Shown piece by piece: positions 24,954 through 32,517 of a stretch of 53,944 nt of DNA. The notes under the pieces were generated by a model that was not told the DNA's origin, made no database searches, and saw only the letters and a program-made list of their open reading frames with translations. Source of the stretch: DAOTXK01 sp034435395 (GTDB lineage: Bacteria > Chloroflexota > Anaerolineae > Aggregatilineales > Ch27); the NCBI GenBank assembly GCA_034435395.1, contig DAOTXK010000120.1, positions 1 through 53,944 of the forward strand. Reading direction: 5' to 3'. Numbering within the stretch: position 1 is the stretch's first letter; each line of letters opens with the position of its first letter. Position numbers and translations under genes: made by a program.

Positions 24954-26201
24954 CTACGCCGGGGACACCGCGGGCGCGGCTGGGGAGGGCGTGGCCGCCG
25001 CCCCCCACCGCACCAGCAGACCGGCCAGAAAGCGCAGCCCCGCGCCGAGCAGCAGGACGGTCCCCAGGCTGAGGCCGCTATCGGCCAGTGTGCTGCCGAG
25101 CAGCGGGCCGACGAAAATGGCGATGGAGACGGCCTGGAAGTAAGCTCTGGTGCGGCGGGCGCGGCTCTCCGCCGGGGTGTTCAGGCTGAAGAAAGTGAAC
25201 TGGCTGATGTCCGTCAGCGTCCAGCAGGCCCCGGACAGCAGGGCGGCGGGCAGGGCCAGGTACAGGCTGGGGGCCAGGGCCAGGATGACGGCGGCCAGGC
25301 CGGTGCCGGTCATGCCCAGCAGCAGCGTATGACGCAGCCCGACCCGGTCGATCAGGCGGTGAGCGACGGTCGCCATGGTCGCGCCCCCGGTCAGCTCCAG
25401 GAATCCGTAGATGGCCACAAACCCTTCGCTGGCTCCCAGGCCGTGCACCAGTCGCAGGGGGATCACCGGGACGATGGCGAAGAAGGCCATAAACACTGCG
25501 CCGACGATGGAGGCCAGCCGCCGGAATTCCGGCGAGCGCCAGGGACGGCTGGCGGGCGACGTGCTGGCCGGGAGCGGCGTGGCGCTGATCACGCGGATCT
25601 GCTGCACATGCCACAGGCTGACCATCGTCAGCCCAAAGGCCACCACAAACATCACCTGGTAGTTGGCGGGGAAGGGCGCTCGTTCCAGCCAGAGGCCCAG
25701 GCCCAGCGTGCCCGCGCCGAGGCCGAGGTTCAGCGCCAGGAAGCGGCGGCTCATCAGGGCCGTGAAGCGCTGGTCGGTCACCGCCTCGCGCATCATCACC
25801 AGGAAGATGATCGACGAGATGCCCTGCGGCACGGCGGCCAGGGCGGCCACCGCCAGCAGGACGGGAATCTGCCACCCCCCTGGCAGGAACGGCAGGCAGG
25901 CGAAGATCAGCAGGCGGACGCGCATGCCCGTCGCCGGCCATAAGAGGGCCTTGATGCTGTCGGCATAGCGGGCGCGCCACCCGTCGCTGAGCGCCGACGC
26001 CAGCAGCAGGAAAATAGAGGGCAGCGACGAAAGCAACCCCAGCTCAAACGGCGTCGCGCCAAGCTGAATGGCAAAAATGGACAGGAAGCTGCCGACCGCC
26101 GGGAAAGCCAGGCCGAACCAGGCAATATCCCACACCAGGTGCCGGAAGTTGGCCTGTTCTATCTTCAGGAGTGCCTGCGTCTCTTCGACCGGGGCGTCCA
26201 T
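24954..26201 (-). CDS. MFS transporter, tandem paralogue 2
   Basis: A 415-aa twelve-helix major facilitator protein starting at ATG 26201, with GGAGGGCG directly upstream. It shares its whole architecture and many exact blocks with the neighbour at 23550 (for example ATPFELGLLSSLPS, GFVAIYGFLELTGGA, LTDISQFTFFSLNTP), so the pair arose by tandem duplication. The loops and termini differ (for instance CHVQQIRV-type linker and a Pro/Ala-rich tail), which may mean different substrates. The 153-bp gap between the two contains a leftward TACAAT (24867-24872), so paralogue 1 may also be transcribed independently. Confidence 0.88.
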   Translation of the reverse strand: MDAPVEETQALLKIEQANFRHLVWDIAWFGLAFPAVGSFLSIFAIQLGATPFELGLLSSLPSIFLLLASALSDGWRARYADSIKALLWPATGMRVRLLIFACLPFLPGGWQIPVLLAVAALAAVPQGISSIIFLVMMREAVTDQRFTALMSRRFLALNLGLGAGTLGLGLWLERAPFPANYQVMFVVAFGLTMVSLWHVQQIRVISATPLPASTSPASRPWRSPEFRRLASIVGAVFMAFFAIVPVIPLRLVHGLGASEGFVAIYGFLELTGGATMATVAHRLIDRVGLRHTLLLGMTGTGLAAVILALAPSLYLALPAALLSGACWTLTDISQFTFFSLNTPAESRARRTRAYFQAVSIAIFVGPLLGSTLADSGLSLGTVLLLGAGLRFLAGLLVRWGAAATPSPAAPAVSPA

Positions 26202-26243
26202 CGCCCTCCGCCCTGCCAGCGGATGTCACGCGCGATCGGTCAA

Positions 26244-26252
26244 AGAATAACA
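26244..26252 (-). promoter_or_regulatory. extended -10 element (TGTTATTCT) before MFS paralogue 2
   Basis: Leftward strand TGn joined to TATTCT, 43 bp before the start codon; no clear -35. Confidence 0.35.
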
Positions 26253-26356
26253 CGATTCTGGCGGTGAGGGTGCTGAAAAACCACTTATGGAGCGCGCACA
26301 CCCAGGCGGCCCGGGATGATCCCGCTGGTGAGCCGTCCTGCCGGGGAGAGTCCGGG

Positions 26357-27511
26357 CTAGGCCACCTCACGGCGCATGCTGAGCGCGGCGAAGGCCAGCA
26401 TCGCCAGGCAGAAGACCGCCAGCGCCGCCAGGTGTGGCCACACCTCCGCCAGCCCCCAGCCTTTGATCATGATGTCCCGCAGGGCCTGGTTGGCGTAGGT
26501 CAGCGGCATGAGGTAAGCCAGGGGCCGCAGCAGGCCGGGCAGGTCGGCCACCGGCCAGAGCAGGCCGGAGAGTAAGATCATGGGGATGATCACCAGCGGG
26601 ATGAACTGCAAAACCTGGAACTCGTTGTGGGCGAAGGTGGAGAGGAAGATACCCAGGTTGACGGCCACGATCACCAGCAGCGCCTCGATCAGGAAAACCA
26701 TCAGCAGGCTGCCGGCATAGTGGATGCGCAGGACGCCCACCGTAAACAGCAGCAGGAGCGCCGCCTGAGCCAGCGCGAAGACCAGGAAGCCGAGCATGTA
26801 ACCGGTGACGATCTCCCAGCGGTTGACCGGCGTGGCGAACAGCCGCTCGATGGTCCTCTGTGACCGCTCCCGCAGGAAGGAGACGGTTGTCAGCAGGAAG
26901 ACGAAAAAGAACACGATCAGGGCGATGTAGACCGGGGCGACGTAATCCAGCAGGTCGTATTCGTCGCCGCCGTAGAGGTATTCGGTCACCAGCGTGATCG
27001 GCAGTTCGCCGCTGGCGGTCAGCCCGCCGGTGAGGGCCGCCGGGGCCAGCCCGGCCATGGCCTGCATCGCCAGGCGCAGCAGATTACCCTGCAGGGCCAC
27101 CGCGTCCATCGGGTTGGAGCCTTCCAGGCGCAGCACGACCGTGGCCTGGCGCGTCCCGGCGAAGCTGGCGGAGAAGTCCGGCGGGAAGATGGCCACGCCG
27201 CGCACCCGGCCCTCCCGCAGCGCGCTGTCGACCTCGTCCCGGCGCAGGAGGGTCAGGTGCAGGCCGTCACCCGCCGCCAGCCGGTCGACGATCTGATCGG
27301 CCAGGGAGACCTCTCCCAGGAACATGATGGTCGCGCCCTCGTCCTCGTTGACGACGCCCAGCGCCACATCGCCCGCCGGGGCGCGCAGCAGCAGCGCGCC
27401 CAGGGTGAGGGCCAGCAGCGGGCCGATCAGAAAGAGGGCCACGGTGCGCCGGTCGCGGATGATCTGTCGGAAGACGCGCCCGGCCAGGGTCAGTATGCGT
27501 TGACGGTCCAT
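26357..27511 (-). CDS. ABC-2 type export permease
   Basis: A 384-aa ABC exporter membrane subunit. A first helix near residue 20-45 (TVALFLIGPLLALTLGALLL) is followed by a ~130-aa extracytoplasmic domain (VALGVVNEDEG ... NPMDAVALQGNLLRLAMQ), then five helices in the second half (YIALIVFFFVFLLTTVSFLR, FLVFALAQAALLLLFTVGVL, LLVIVAVNLGIFLSTFAHNE, PLVIIPMILLSGLLWPVADL, FCLAMLAFAAL). The motif SFLRERSQRTIERLFATPV is typical of the YhhJ/ABC2_membrane_3 group. The start is ATG 27511 (AAAAGGA upstream). It is third in a TetR-ATPase-permease operon and probably exports a toxic or antibiotic compound. Confidence 0.9.
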   Translation of the reverse strand: MDRQRILTLAGRVFRQIIRDRRTVALFLIGPLLALTLGALLLRAPAGDVALGVVNEDEGATIMFLGEVSLADQIVDRLAAGDGLHLTLLRRDEVDSALREGRVRGVAIFPPDFSASFAGTRQATVVLRLEGSNPMDAVALQGNLLRLAMQAMAGLAPAALTGGLTASGELPITLVTEYLYGGDEYDLLDYVAPVYIALIVFFFVFLLTTVSFLRERSQRTIERLFATPVNRWEIVTGYMLGFLVFALAQAALLLLFTVGVLRIHYAGSLLMVFLIEALLVIVAVNLGIFLSTFAHNEFQVLQFIPLVIIPMILLSGLLWPVADLPGLLRPLAYLMPLTYANQALRDIMIKGWGLAEVWPHLAALAVFCLAMLAFAALSMRREVA

Positions 27512-27599
27512 GGGTTTATCCTTTTCCATCCCTCGTGCGGCTCAGGGCGGCGAGGCCATGCCGGGCCTCCCCCTGGCAACAGGTCGCCTGGCCGGGGCG

Positions 27600-28322
27600 C
27601 TAACCGCCAGCGCCACCGTCTCCGGCGAAGCGCAGGAAGGCTTCTTCCAGCGTGGCCGCCCCGGCCCGCTGGCGGAGCTCGGCGCTGCTGCCTTCCGCCA
27701 GGAGCCGCCCCTCGCGCATGAAACCCAGCCGGTCACAGCGCTCGGCTTCGTCCATCACGTGGCTGGAGACGACGATGGTTACGCCTTCCTGGTTGAGCTG
27801 GCGGAAGTAACGCCAGAACTGGACGCGCAGTTGGGGGTCGACGCCGACGGTTGGCTCGTCCAGCAGCAGCAGGCGCGGCTGGTGCACCAGGGCGCAGGCC
27901 AGGGAAGTCCGCTGCTTCAGGCCGCCGGAGAGCGTCCGCACCAGGCTGTCCGCCCGTTCGGCGAGATCGACCAGGGCGATCACCTCATCGATGCGTTTTC
28001 GGGTGACACCCCCGGCCATCGCGCCGAAAAAGGCGGCGTTTTCCCGCACCGTTAGCTCTTCGTAGAGGGCGGCGACCTGGGTCATGTAACCGACCTGGGC
28101 CAGGATCGCCTTGTTCGGCATGGCGGCATCCAACACGCGGACCTGGCCGCCGTCAGCCCGCAGCAGGCCGGCGATCAGGCGGATCAGGGTAGTTTTGCCC
28201 GCGCCGTTGGGGCCGAGCAGGCCGTAGGTCAGGCCGGGAGGGATGCGCAGCGAGAGGTCCCGCACGGCCTGTATCCTGCCAAAGGACTTGCTGACGTTTT
28301 CGACAATCACGGCGTCACTCAT
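27600..28322 (-). CDS. ABC transporter ATP-binding protein
   Basis: A 240-aa nucleotide-binding subunit with Walker A GPNGAGKTT (residues ~38-46), Q-loop in VGYMTQVAALYEELTV, signature LSGGLKQR, Walker B LLLLDEPTVGVDP and the switch His in VVSSHVMDEAERC. The type (DrrA/CcmA-like) matches ABC-2 drug exporters. It starts 19 bp after the TetR gene and is followed 88 bp later by the permease. Confidence 0.95.
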   Translation of the reverse strand: MSDAVIVENVSKSFGRIQAVRDLSLRIPPGLTYGLLGPNGAGKTTLIRLIAGLLRADGGQVRVLDAAMPNKAILAQVGYMTQVAALYEELTVRENAAFFGAMAGGVTRKRIDEVIALVDLAERADSLVRTLSGGLKQRTSLACALVHQPRLLLLDEPTVGVDPQLRVQFWRYFRQLNQEGVTIVVSSHVMDEAERCDRLGFMREGRLLAEGSSAELRQRAGAATLEEAFLRFAGDGGAGG

Positions 28323-28341
28323 GGCATCTTCCCCAACCAGT

Positions 28342-29001
28342 CTATGGCCTGTCGCTTTCCGTTCCCGGCTCTGAGGGCCGTGCAGCGGGGGCGCTCATGC
28401 CCCGCGCCAGGATGCTCACCAGGCCGTCCAGCCACTCCTCGCCGACCGCCAGCGGGATCGGCACCTGGTCAGACAGGGCGCGCCGGGCGACAATTTCGGT
28501 CAGCATGTAGCCGACCATCAGGCTGGCCACAGCCCGCACCATCACCGGCAGCGGCAGGTCCCGGCGCACGCCAGGCATCGCCGTGATCCGGCTGAACAGG
28601 CCGAAGTAACGCGGCAGAAAACGGCCCAGGAACCTGCCCAGGGTGCGCCCTTCGAACTCCTGCAATTCGATGAAGACGAGTTGCAGGAAGTCCTGGTGCG
28701 CTTCCATGATCGGCCAGATGGCGTGGAACCAGCTCCGCAGCAGGGCTTCAAAGTCTTCGCCGGCGACCTGTTCCAACGCGTCCAGCAGTTCCTCGTAGGG
28801 GCTGCGGCTGATCAGCAGGGCCTCAAAGATGGCTTCCTTGCTGGGGAAGTGGTTGTAGAGGCCGCTGACGGCGCTGCCGAACCCGGCTTCCGCCGCGATC
28901 TGGCGCATGCTGGTGGCGGCGTATCCCTGGCGGCGGAAGAGCCGGTCCGCTGCCTTCAGGATTTGCTCACGCCGCGCCTGGCCGCGCTGGTATTTGGTCA
29001 T
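28342..29001 (-). CDS. TetR-family transcriptional repressor
   Basis: A 219-aa regulator with an N-terminal TetR helix-turn-helix (ARREQILKAADRLFRRQGY then TSMRQIAAEAGFGSAVSGLYNHFPSKEAIFEALL split over residues ~8-62) and a divergent ligand-binding C-terminal domain with an unstructured Pro/Glu tail. It is the first gene of the operon with the ABC exporter, and a palindrome just upstream of its start is a likely operator, so it should repress itself and the exporter until an inducing compound binds (family knowledge plus inference). GGAG precedes ATG 29001. Confidence 0.92.
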   Translation of the reverse strand: MTKYQRGQARREQILKAADRLFRRQGYAATSMRQIAAEAGFGSAVSGLYNHFPSKEAIFEALLISRSPYEELLDALEQVAGEDFEALLRSWFHAIWPIMEAHQDFLQLVFIELQEFEGRTLGRFLGRFLPRYFGLFSRITAMPGVRRDLPLPVMVRAVASLMVGYMLTEIVARRALSDQVPIPLAVGEEWLDGLVSILARGMSAPAARPSEPGTESDRP

Positions 29002-29016
29002 CCCATCTCCATAAAC

Positions 29017-29036
29017 ATGAACGGTCGTTCGTTCAT
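29017..29036. promoter_or_regulatory. probable TetR operator
   Basis: Two nested palindromes: the outer arms ATGAACG (29017-29023) and CGTTCAT (29030-29036), and an inner GAACG-GT-CGTTC (29019-29030). They begin 16 bp before the repressor start codon, an ideal site for autoregulation. Confidence 0.7.
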
Positions 29037-29170
29037 ATTTTTGATCGGGTTGGCGCGCCGGTCAAGCCGGGCTTTTGTCATCAGTCGGCATGACTTTCGT
29101 CATCCCTCCGGCGCGGACGGGAAAGGGCTGCCCAGCCGCCGAACGACTGGGGTTTTTTCCCCCGGTGATG

Positions 29171-29176
29171 TATAAT
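29171..29176 (+). promoter_or_regulatory. -10 element of the riboswitch transcript
   Basis: Perfect TATAAT ending seven bases before the first base of the riboswitch P1 helix, so transcription should begin at about 29182-29184. The -35 is poor. Confidence 0.55.
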
Positions 29177-29181
29177 GCCGT

Positions 29182-29312
29182 TGCCAATCAGGTGGCTAGG
29201 GTTCCGGCGTTTGCCCGTCGGCGGCAGGCGCGCCCGCGACCGAGCGCCACAAAAGCTGCGATAAACGCGGCGGCACCTTACGGGAGAAAAGCCAGGAGGG
29301 ATCGGGTTGGTG
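29182..29312 (+). ncRNA. ykkC-family (guanidine-I-like) riboswitch aptamer
   Basis: The 5' UTR carries the ykkC signature blocks in order: GGCTAGGGTTCCGGC (29194-29208), GACCGAGCGCCAC (29238-29250), and the 3' block ACGGGAGAAAAGCC (29280-29293) with GGAGGGA (29295-29301). In ykkC subtype 1 the matching consensus is CUAGGGUUCCG, GGUCCGAG and ACGG.GGGA.AAAGCC. The ends pair as P1: 29182-29189 with 29305-29312, eight pairs including G-U wobbles. Subtype 1 binds guanidine; subtypes 2a-d bind ppGpp, PRPP or nucleotides. The downstream exporter gene favours guanidine (inference). The match is by eye; a covariance-model search would settle the class. Confidence 0.75.
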
Positions 29313-29338
29313 TAGTTTTCCGTGCCTGATCCTTTTTT
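29299..29338 (+). terminator. riboswitch expression-platform terminator
   Basis: The 8-bp stem GGATCGGG (29299-29306) / CCTGATCC (29325-29332), with one G-U pair, is followed immediately by TTTTTT (29333-29338). Bases 29305-29306 also belong to the 3' strand of riboswitch P1, so ligand-stabilised P1 would prevent the terminator: an ON switch. Confidence 0.75.
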
Positions 29339-29358
29339 GATTCTCCGGAGGTGCCTCC

Positions 29359-30270
29359 GTGACCAGGCTATCCCCTCACTGGCGCGCCGTGTGGCAGGCG
29401 CTGTTCGTCACCTTCCTGTGGTCCACATCGTTTGTGCTGATCAAGATCGGCCTGGAGGACATCCCGCCGCTGACCTTCGCCGGGCTGCGGTATACGCTGG
29501 CTTTCCTGTGTCTGCTGCCGCCGGTGATCCTGCGCCCGGCCCACCGCACCGCCGTCCGGGCGCTCTCCCGCCAGGATTGGGGCTGGCTGATCCTGCTGGG
29601 GGTGCTGTATTACACGGTGACGCAGGGCACGCAGTTCGTGGCGCTAGACCGCCTGCCGTCGGCCACGGTCAGCCTGTTCCTCAATTTTTCGGCGGTCGCC
29701 GTGGCTTTTCTGGGGATCACCTGGCTGGCGGAGCGGCTGACCGGGGCGCAGTGGGGCGGGGTGGCGCTCTCCCTGGCCGGGGCAGCCATTTATTTTTATC
29801 CGGTGGACGTGCCCGCCGAACAGGTGATCGGGATCGTCGCCGTGACCATCGGCCTGCTGGCCAACGCCGTCTCCTCCGTCCTGGGTCGCTACGTCAACCG
29901 GGGCGGGGCGATCCCGCCGGTGATCGTGACCGTGATCAGCATGGGCGTCGGCTCGGTCCTGATGCTGGCGGGTGGGCTGATCGTCCAGGGCCTGCCCGTC
30001 CTGAGCGCCGCCAACTGGCTGATCATCGCCGCGCTGGCGGTGGTCAACACGGCCTTCGCTTTCACCTTATGGAACCTGTCCTTGCGGACGCTCTCGGCCA
30101 TCGAATCGAACATCATCAACAACACCATGCTGATCCAGATCGCGGTGCTGGCCTGGGTGTTTCTGGGGGAAGCGCTGACGGCGCAGGAGATCGCCGGGCT
30201 GGGCCTGGCGGCGGTGGGCACGCTGATCGTGCAGGTACGGCGGCGTCAGGCGCGGCCCGCCACCCGTTGA
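29359..30270 (+). CDS. EamA-family (DMT superfamily) exporter under riboswitch control
   Basis: A 303-aa drug/metabolite transporter with ten hydrophobic helices in two EamA repeats (first: ALFVTFLWSTSFVLIKIGLE, FAGLRYTLAFLCLLPPVIL ...; second begins near VIGIVAVTIGLLANAVSSVL). It starts at GTG 29359, nine bases after CGGAGGTG. The GGTQ-type motif of the first repeat reads VTQGTQFVALDRLPSATVSL. EamA proteins export amino acids and other small molecules and are distant relatives of the SMR guanidinium exporters commonly found under guanidine riboswitches. With the upstream aptamer this makes a guanidinium or related-compound exporter a testable hypothesis. Confidence 0.9.
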   Translation: MTRLSPHWRAVWQALFVTFLWSTSFVLIKIGLEDIPPLTFAGLRYTLAFLCLLPPVILRPAHRTAVRALSRQDWGWLILLGVLYYTVTQGTQFVALDRLPSATVSLFLNFSAVAVAFLGITWLAERLTGAQWGGVALSLAGAAIYFYPVDVPAEQVIGIVAVTIGLLANAVSSVLGRYVNRGGAIPPVIVTVISMGVGSVLMLAGGLIVQGLPVLSAANWLIIAALAVVNTAFAFTLWNLSLRTLSAIESNIINNTMLIQIAVLAWVFLGEALTAQEIAGLGLAAVGTLIVQVRRRQARPATR

Positions 30271-30402
30271 GGCGGCGGCACCGTCTTCCCTGCCGATCAC
30301 GGTTGTGAGGAGCAGCATCGGCGGCGGCTGATTTTGCCGGGCCAGCCGGGCCGCCTGGACTCCCGAACAGTGACATTTTGCAGATAATTCGTGTGAGATT
30401 TG

Positions 30403-30430
30403 TTGCTTTAAATCTCTGATAAAGTATAAT
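30403..30430 (+). promoter_or_regulatory. promoter of the 57-aa gene operon
   Basis: TTGCTT (30403-30408), 16-nt spacer, perfect TATAAT (30425-30430), in an AT-rich patch 55 bp before the start codon. Confidence 0.6.
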
Positions 30431-30484
30431 ATTCTACGTCATCCCTGAGTGTTTATGGATATTTCTGTGATTTTGGGAGGGGTC

Positions 30485-30658
30485 ATGGCAGACAGGTCCC
30501 CAAACGACCGACGGACCTTCAAGGCCCACCGAATCCCCGAACGGTCCCTGTTTTATCAGCGGATCATGCCCGCCATGTTCATCGCGCTGGCCGTGATCAT
30601 GGCGGGGTTGATTCTGTTTGCACTGGGCGTCCTGCTGGGCCTGGTGCCCTGGCTCTGA
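30485..30658 (+). CDS. 57-aa single-pass membrane protein
   Basis: This small gene starts at ATG 30485 with GGGAGGGG seven bases upstream and a good promoter. The product has a basic cytoplasmic N-terminus (MADRSPNDRRTFKAHRIPER) and one membrane helix (MFIALAVIMAGLILFALGVLL) ending in GLVPWL. No family is recognised. It is 36 bp upstream of a polytopic membrane protein on the same strand, so it may be an accessory subunit of that protein (inference). Confidence 0.7.
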   Translation: MADRSPNDRRTFKAHRIPERSLFYQRIMPAMFIALAVIMAGLILFALGVLLGLVPWL

Positions 30659-30694
30659 CCAGCGGCCATCCCTCACCCTAACAAGGAGGATACC

Positions 30695-31417
30695 ATGCCT
30701 GTCCACAACATTCTGCCGTTTATCTCCGCCATCGTCATGGCCGTCTTCACGCTGTCGGTCTTCCAGCGGTATCTCGTCCGCCGCACGCCGGCGTTTTTGT
30801 TCTGGGGCATCGGCCTGCTGATGTTCGGGGCGGGGAGCTTCGCCGAAGCCTATCTGGCGCTGGACTGGAGCCCGGCGGTTTTTGTCCTGTGGTATCTGTT
30901 CGGCGCGGCGCTCAACGCCGCCTGGCTGGGGCACGGCACGCTGAACCTGCTGGTCAAGCGGCGCTGGGTGGGCGTGGTGACGGCGGTCCTGGTGATCGGC
31001 AGCGTGATCGCGGGCGCGCTGATGCTGACCACGCCGCTGGACGCCGCCGGATTTGACCCGGATGTCCCGATCAGCGAGCAGTACCGGGCGATCATGCCGC
31101 CGGGCGCGCCGGTCCGCCTGACCACGCCGTTCTTCAACATTTACGGGCTGGTGACGCTGGTCGGCGGGGCGCTCTACTCGGCGTTCCTGTTCTGGCGCAA
31201 GCGCGTGCTGCCCAACCGGGTGGTGGGCAACGTCCTGATCGCGGTGGGGGCGCTGTCCATCGGCTTCGCTAGCTCGCTGACCCGCCTGGGCTACGGCCAG
31301 TATCTGTATATCGGGGAGCTGATCGCGGCGGTCCTGATGTATGTGGGATTCCGGGCGGCGGCGGCGCCGGGCCGGGAACCGGCGGCCCGTCAGGCGTCGT
31401 CGGCCAGCGCCCATTAG
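30695..31417 (+). CDS. seven-helix membrane protein of unknown function
   Basis: A 240-aa protein starting at ATG 30695 behind AAGGAGG. There are about seven hydrophobic segments: ILPFISAIVMAVFTLSVF, PAFLFWGIGLLMFGAGSFAEA, VFVLWYLFGAALNAAWLGHG, VVTAVLVIGSVIAGALML, then after a soluble loop (DAAGFDPDVPISEQYR) NIYGLVTLVGGALYSAFLFW, VLIAVGALSIGFASSL and LYIGELIAAVLMYVGF. The C-terminus is a short Ala/Arg-rich tail. I do not recognise the family; the heptahelical plan is reminiscent of sensor-type 7TM domains. It forms an operon with the 57-aa protein. Confidence 0.75.
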   Translation: MPVHNILPFISAIVMAVFTLSVFQRYLVRRTPAFLFWGIGLLMFGAGSFAEAYLALDWSPAVFVLWYLFGAALNAAWLGHGTLNLLVKRRWVGVVTAVLVIGSVIAGALMLTTPLDAAGFDPDVPISEQYRAIMPPGAPVRLTTPFFNIYGLVTLVGGALYSAFLFWRKRVLPNRVVGNVLIAVGALSIGFASSLTRLGYGQYLYIGELIAAVLMYVGFRAAAAPGREPAARQASSASAH

Positions 31418-31435
31418 CGCCCGCCGGGGAGCGGC

Positions 31436-31472
31436 GGCGTCGGACTCCAACGTCGGACCCCAGTCCGACGCC
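31436..31472. repeat. 11-bp perfect inverted repeat between convergent genes
   Basis: GGCGTCGGACT (31436-31446) / AGTCCGACGCC (31462-31472) with a 15-nt loop that contains another GTCGGAC. It stands between the membrane-protein gene and etfA, which converge; without a T-tract it may be a factor-dependent or bidirectional termination hairpin. Confidence 0.6.
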
Positions 31473-31532
31473 ACCGACCTCAGTCCAACGCCACGCCCTC
31501 CCCGCGAGCCTCTCTCCGGGTTCCGGTCGGGT

Positions 31533-32516
31533 CTACTTCCCCAGCCGCTTCTTAAATTCCGCCGTCAGGGCGGGGAGCACCTGGAACATATCGCCCACGA
31601 TGCCGTAGTGGGCCAGCTTAAAGATCGGCGCTTCGGGGTCCTTGTTGATGGCCACGATCACCTTGCTGGTGCGCATGCCGGCCTGGTGCTGGATGGCCCC
31701 GGAGATGCCGCAGGCGATGTACAGGTCCGGGCTGACCACCTTGCCGGTCTGGCCGACCTGGTGGGTGTAGGGGATGTAACCCGCGTCCACGGCGGCGCGG
31801 CTGGCCCCCACCGCCGCCCTCAGCACGTCCGCCAGCGCGCGCACCGGGGCGAAGCCCTCCGCGTTGCCCACGGCCCGCCCGCCGGAGACAATGATGGCGG
31901 CGTCGGTCAGGCTGATCTCGCCGGCGGCGGCCTCAAAACCCTCGATTTTGGTGGGGATGTCCTGCTCGGCCAGGACGGGCGCGACCGTGGTCACGTCGCC
32001 GTTCCGGCTGGCGTCCGGCTCCAGGGGGCGGAAGGCCCGGCTGCGCAGCGTGGCGAACTGCGTCCCCTCCGCCGATGACGCCAGATCGCTGAGCAGCTTG
32101 CCGCCGTAGACCGGGCGCGTGGCCTTCAGCGCGCCGTTCTCCACCGACAGCTCGGTCACGTCGGATAACAGGGGGGAGTCGGTATCCAGCGCGGCGGCGG
32201 CCAGCAGCTCCTTGCCCCGGCTGGTGGCCCCGGCCAGCACGACCGCTGGCGCGTTCTTTTTCACCAGCTGGCTCAGCAGGGCGGCGTATGGCTCCAGGCG
32301 GTAATCGGCCAGCGTGGCGTCGTCGGCCTGGATGGCCTGATCCGCGCCGTGGTGGAAAGCTTCCTTCGTCACCGCGTCCACGCCCTGGCCGAAGACCAGT
32401 GCCACCAGCGGGACGCCCAGGGCGGCGGCGATTTCCCGCCCCTTGCCCAGCGCTTCCCAGGCGGTCGGGACAGCCCGGCCCCGGAACTGTTCGATCCAGA
32501 CGTACACAGCGCTCAT
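31533..32516 (-). CDS. etfA: electron transfer flavoprotein alpha subunit
   Basis: A 327-aa FAD-binding subunit that, with EtfB, carries electrons from acyl-CoA and related dehydrogenases to the respiratory chain. The C-terminal FAD domain is canonical: IIVSGGRAVGNAEGFAPVRALAD, VGASRAAVDAGYIPYTHQVGQTGKVVSPDLYIACGISGAIQH (given in pieces across residues ~205-275) and VIVAINKDPEAPIFKLAHYGIVGD. The N-terminal domain is normal in length. Its ATG follows the etfB stop by one base (TGAGATG), implying translational coupling. Confidence 0.96.
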   Translation of the reverse strand: MSAVYVWIEQFRGRAVPTAWEALGKGREIAAALGVPLVALVFGQGVDAVTKEAFHHGADQAIQADDATLADYRLEPYAALLSQLVKKNAPAVVLAGATSRGKELLAAAALDTDSPLLSDVTELSVENGALKATRPVYGGKLLSDLASSAEGTQFATLRSRAFRPLEPDASRNGDVTTVAPVLAEQDIPTKIEGFEAAAGEISLTDAAIIVSGGRAVGNAEGFAPVRALADVLRAAVGASRAAVDAGYIPYTHQVGQTGKVVSPDLYIACGISGAIQHQAGMRTSKVIVAINKDPEAPIFKLAHYGIVGDMFQVLPALTAEFKKRLGK

Positions 32517-32517
32517 C

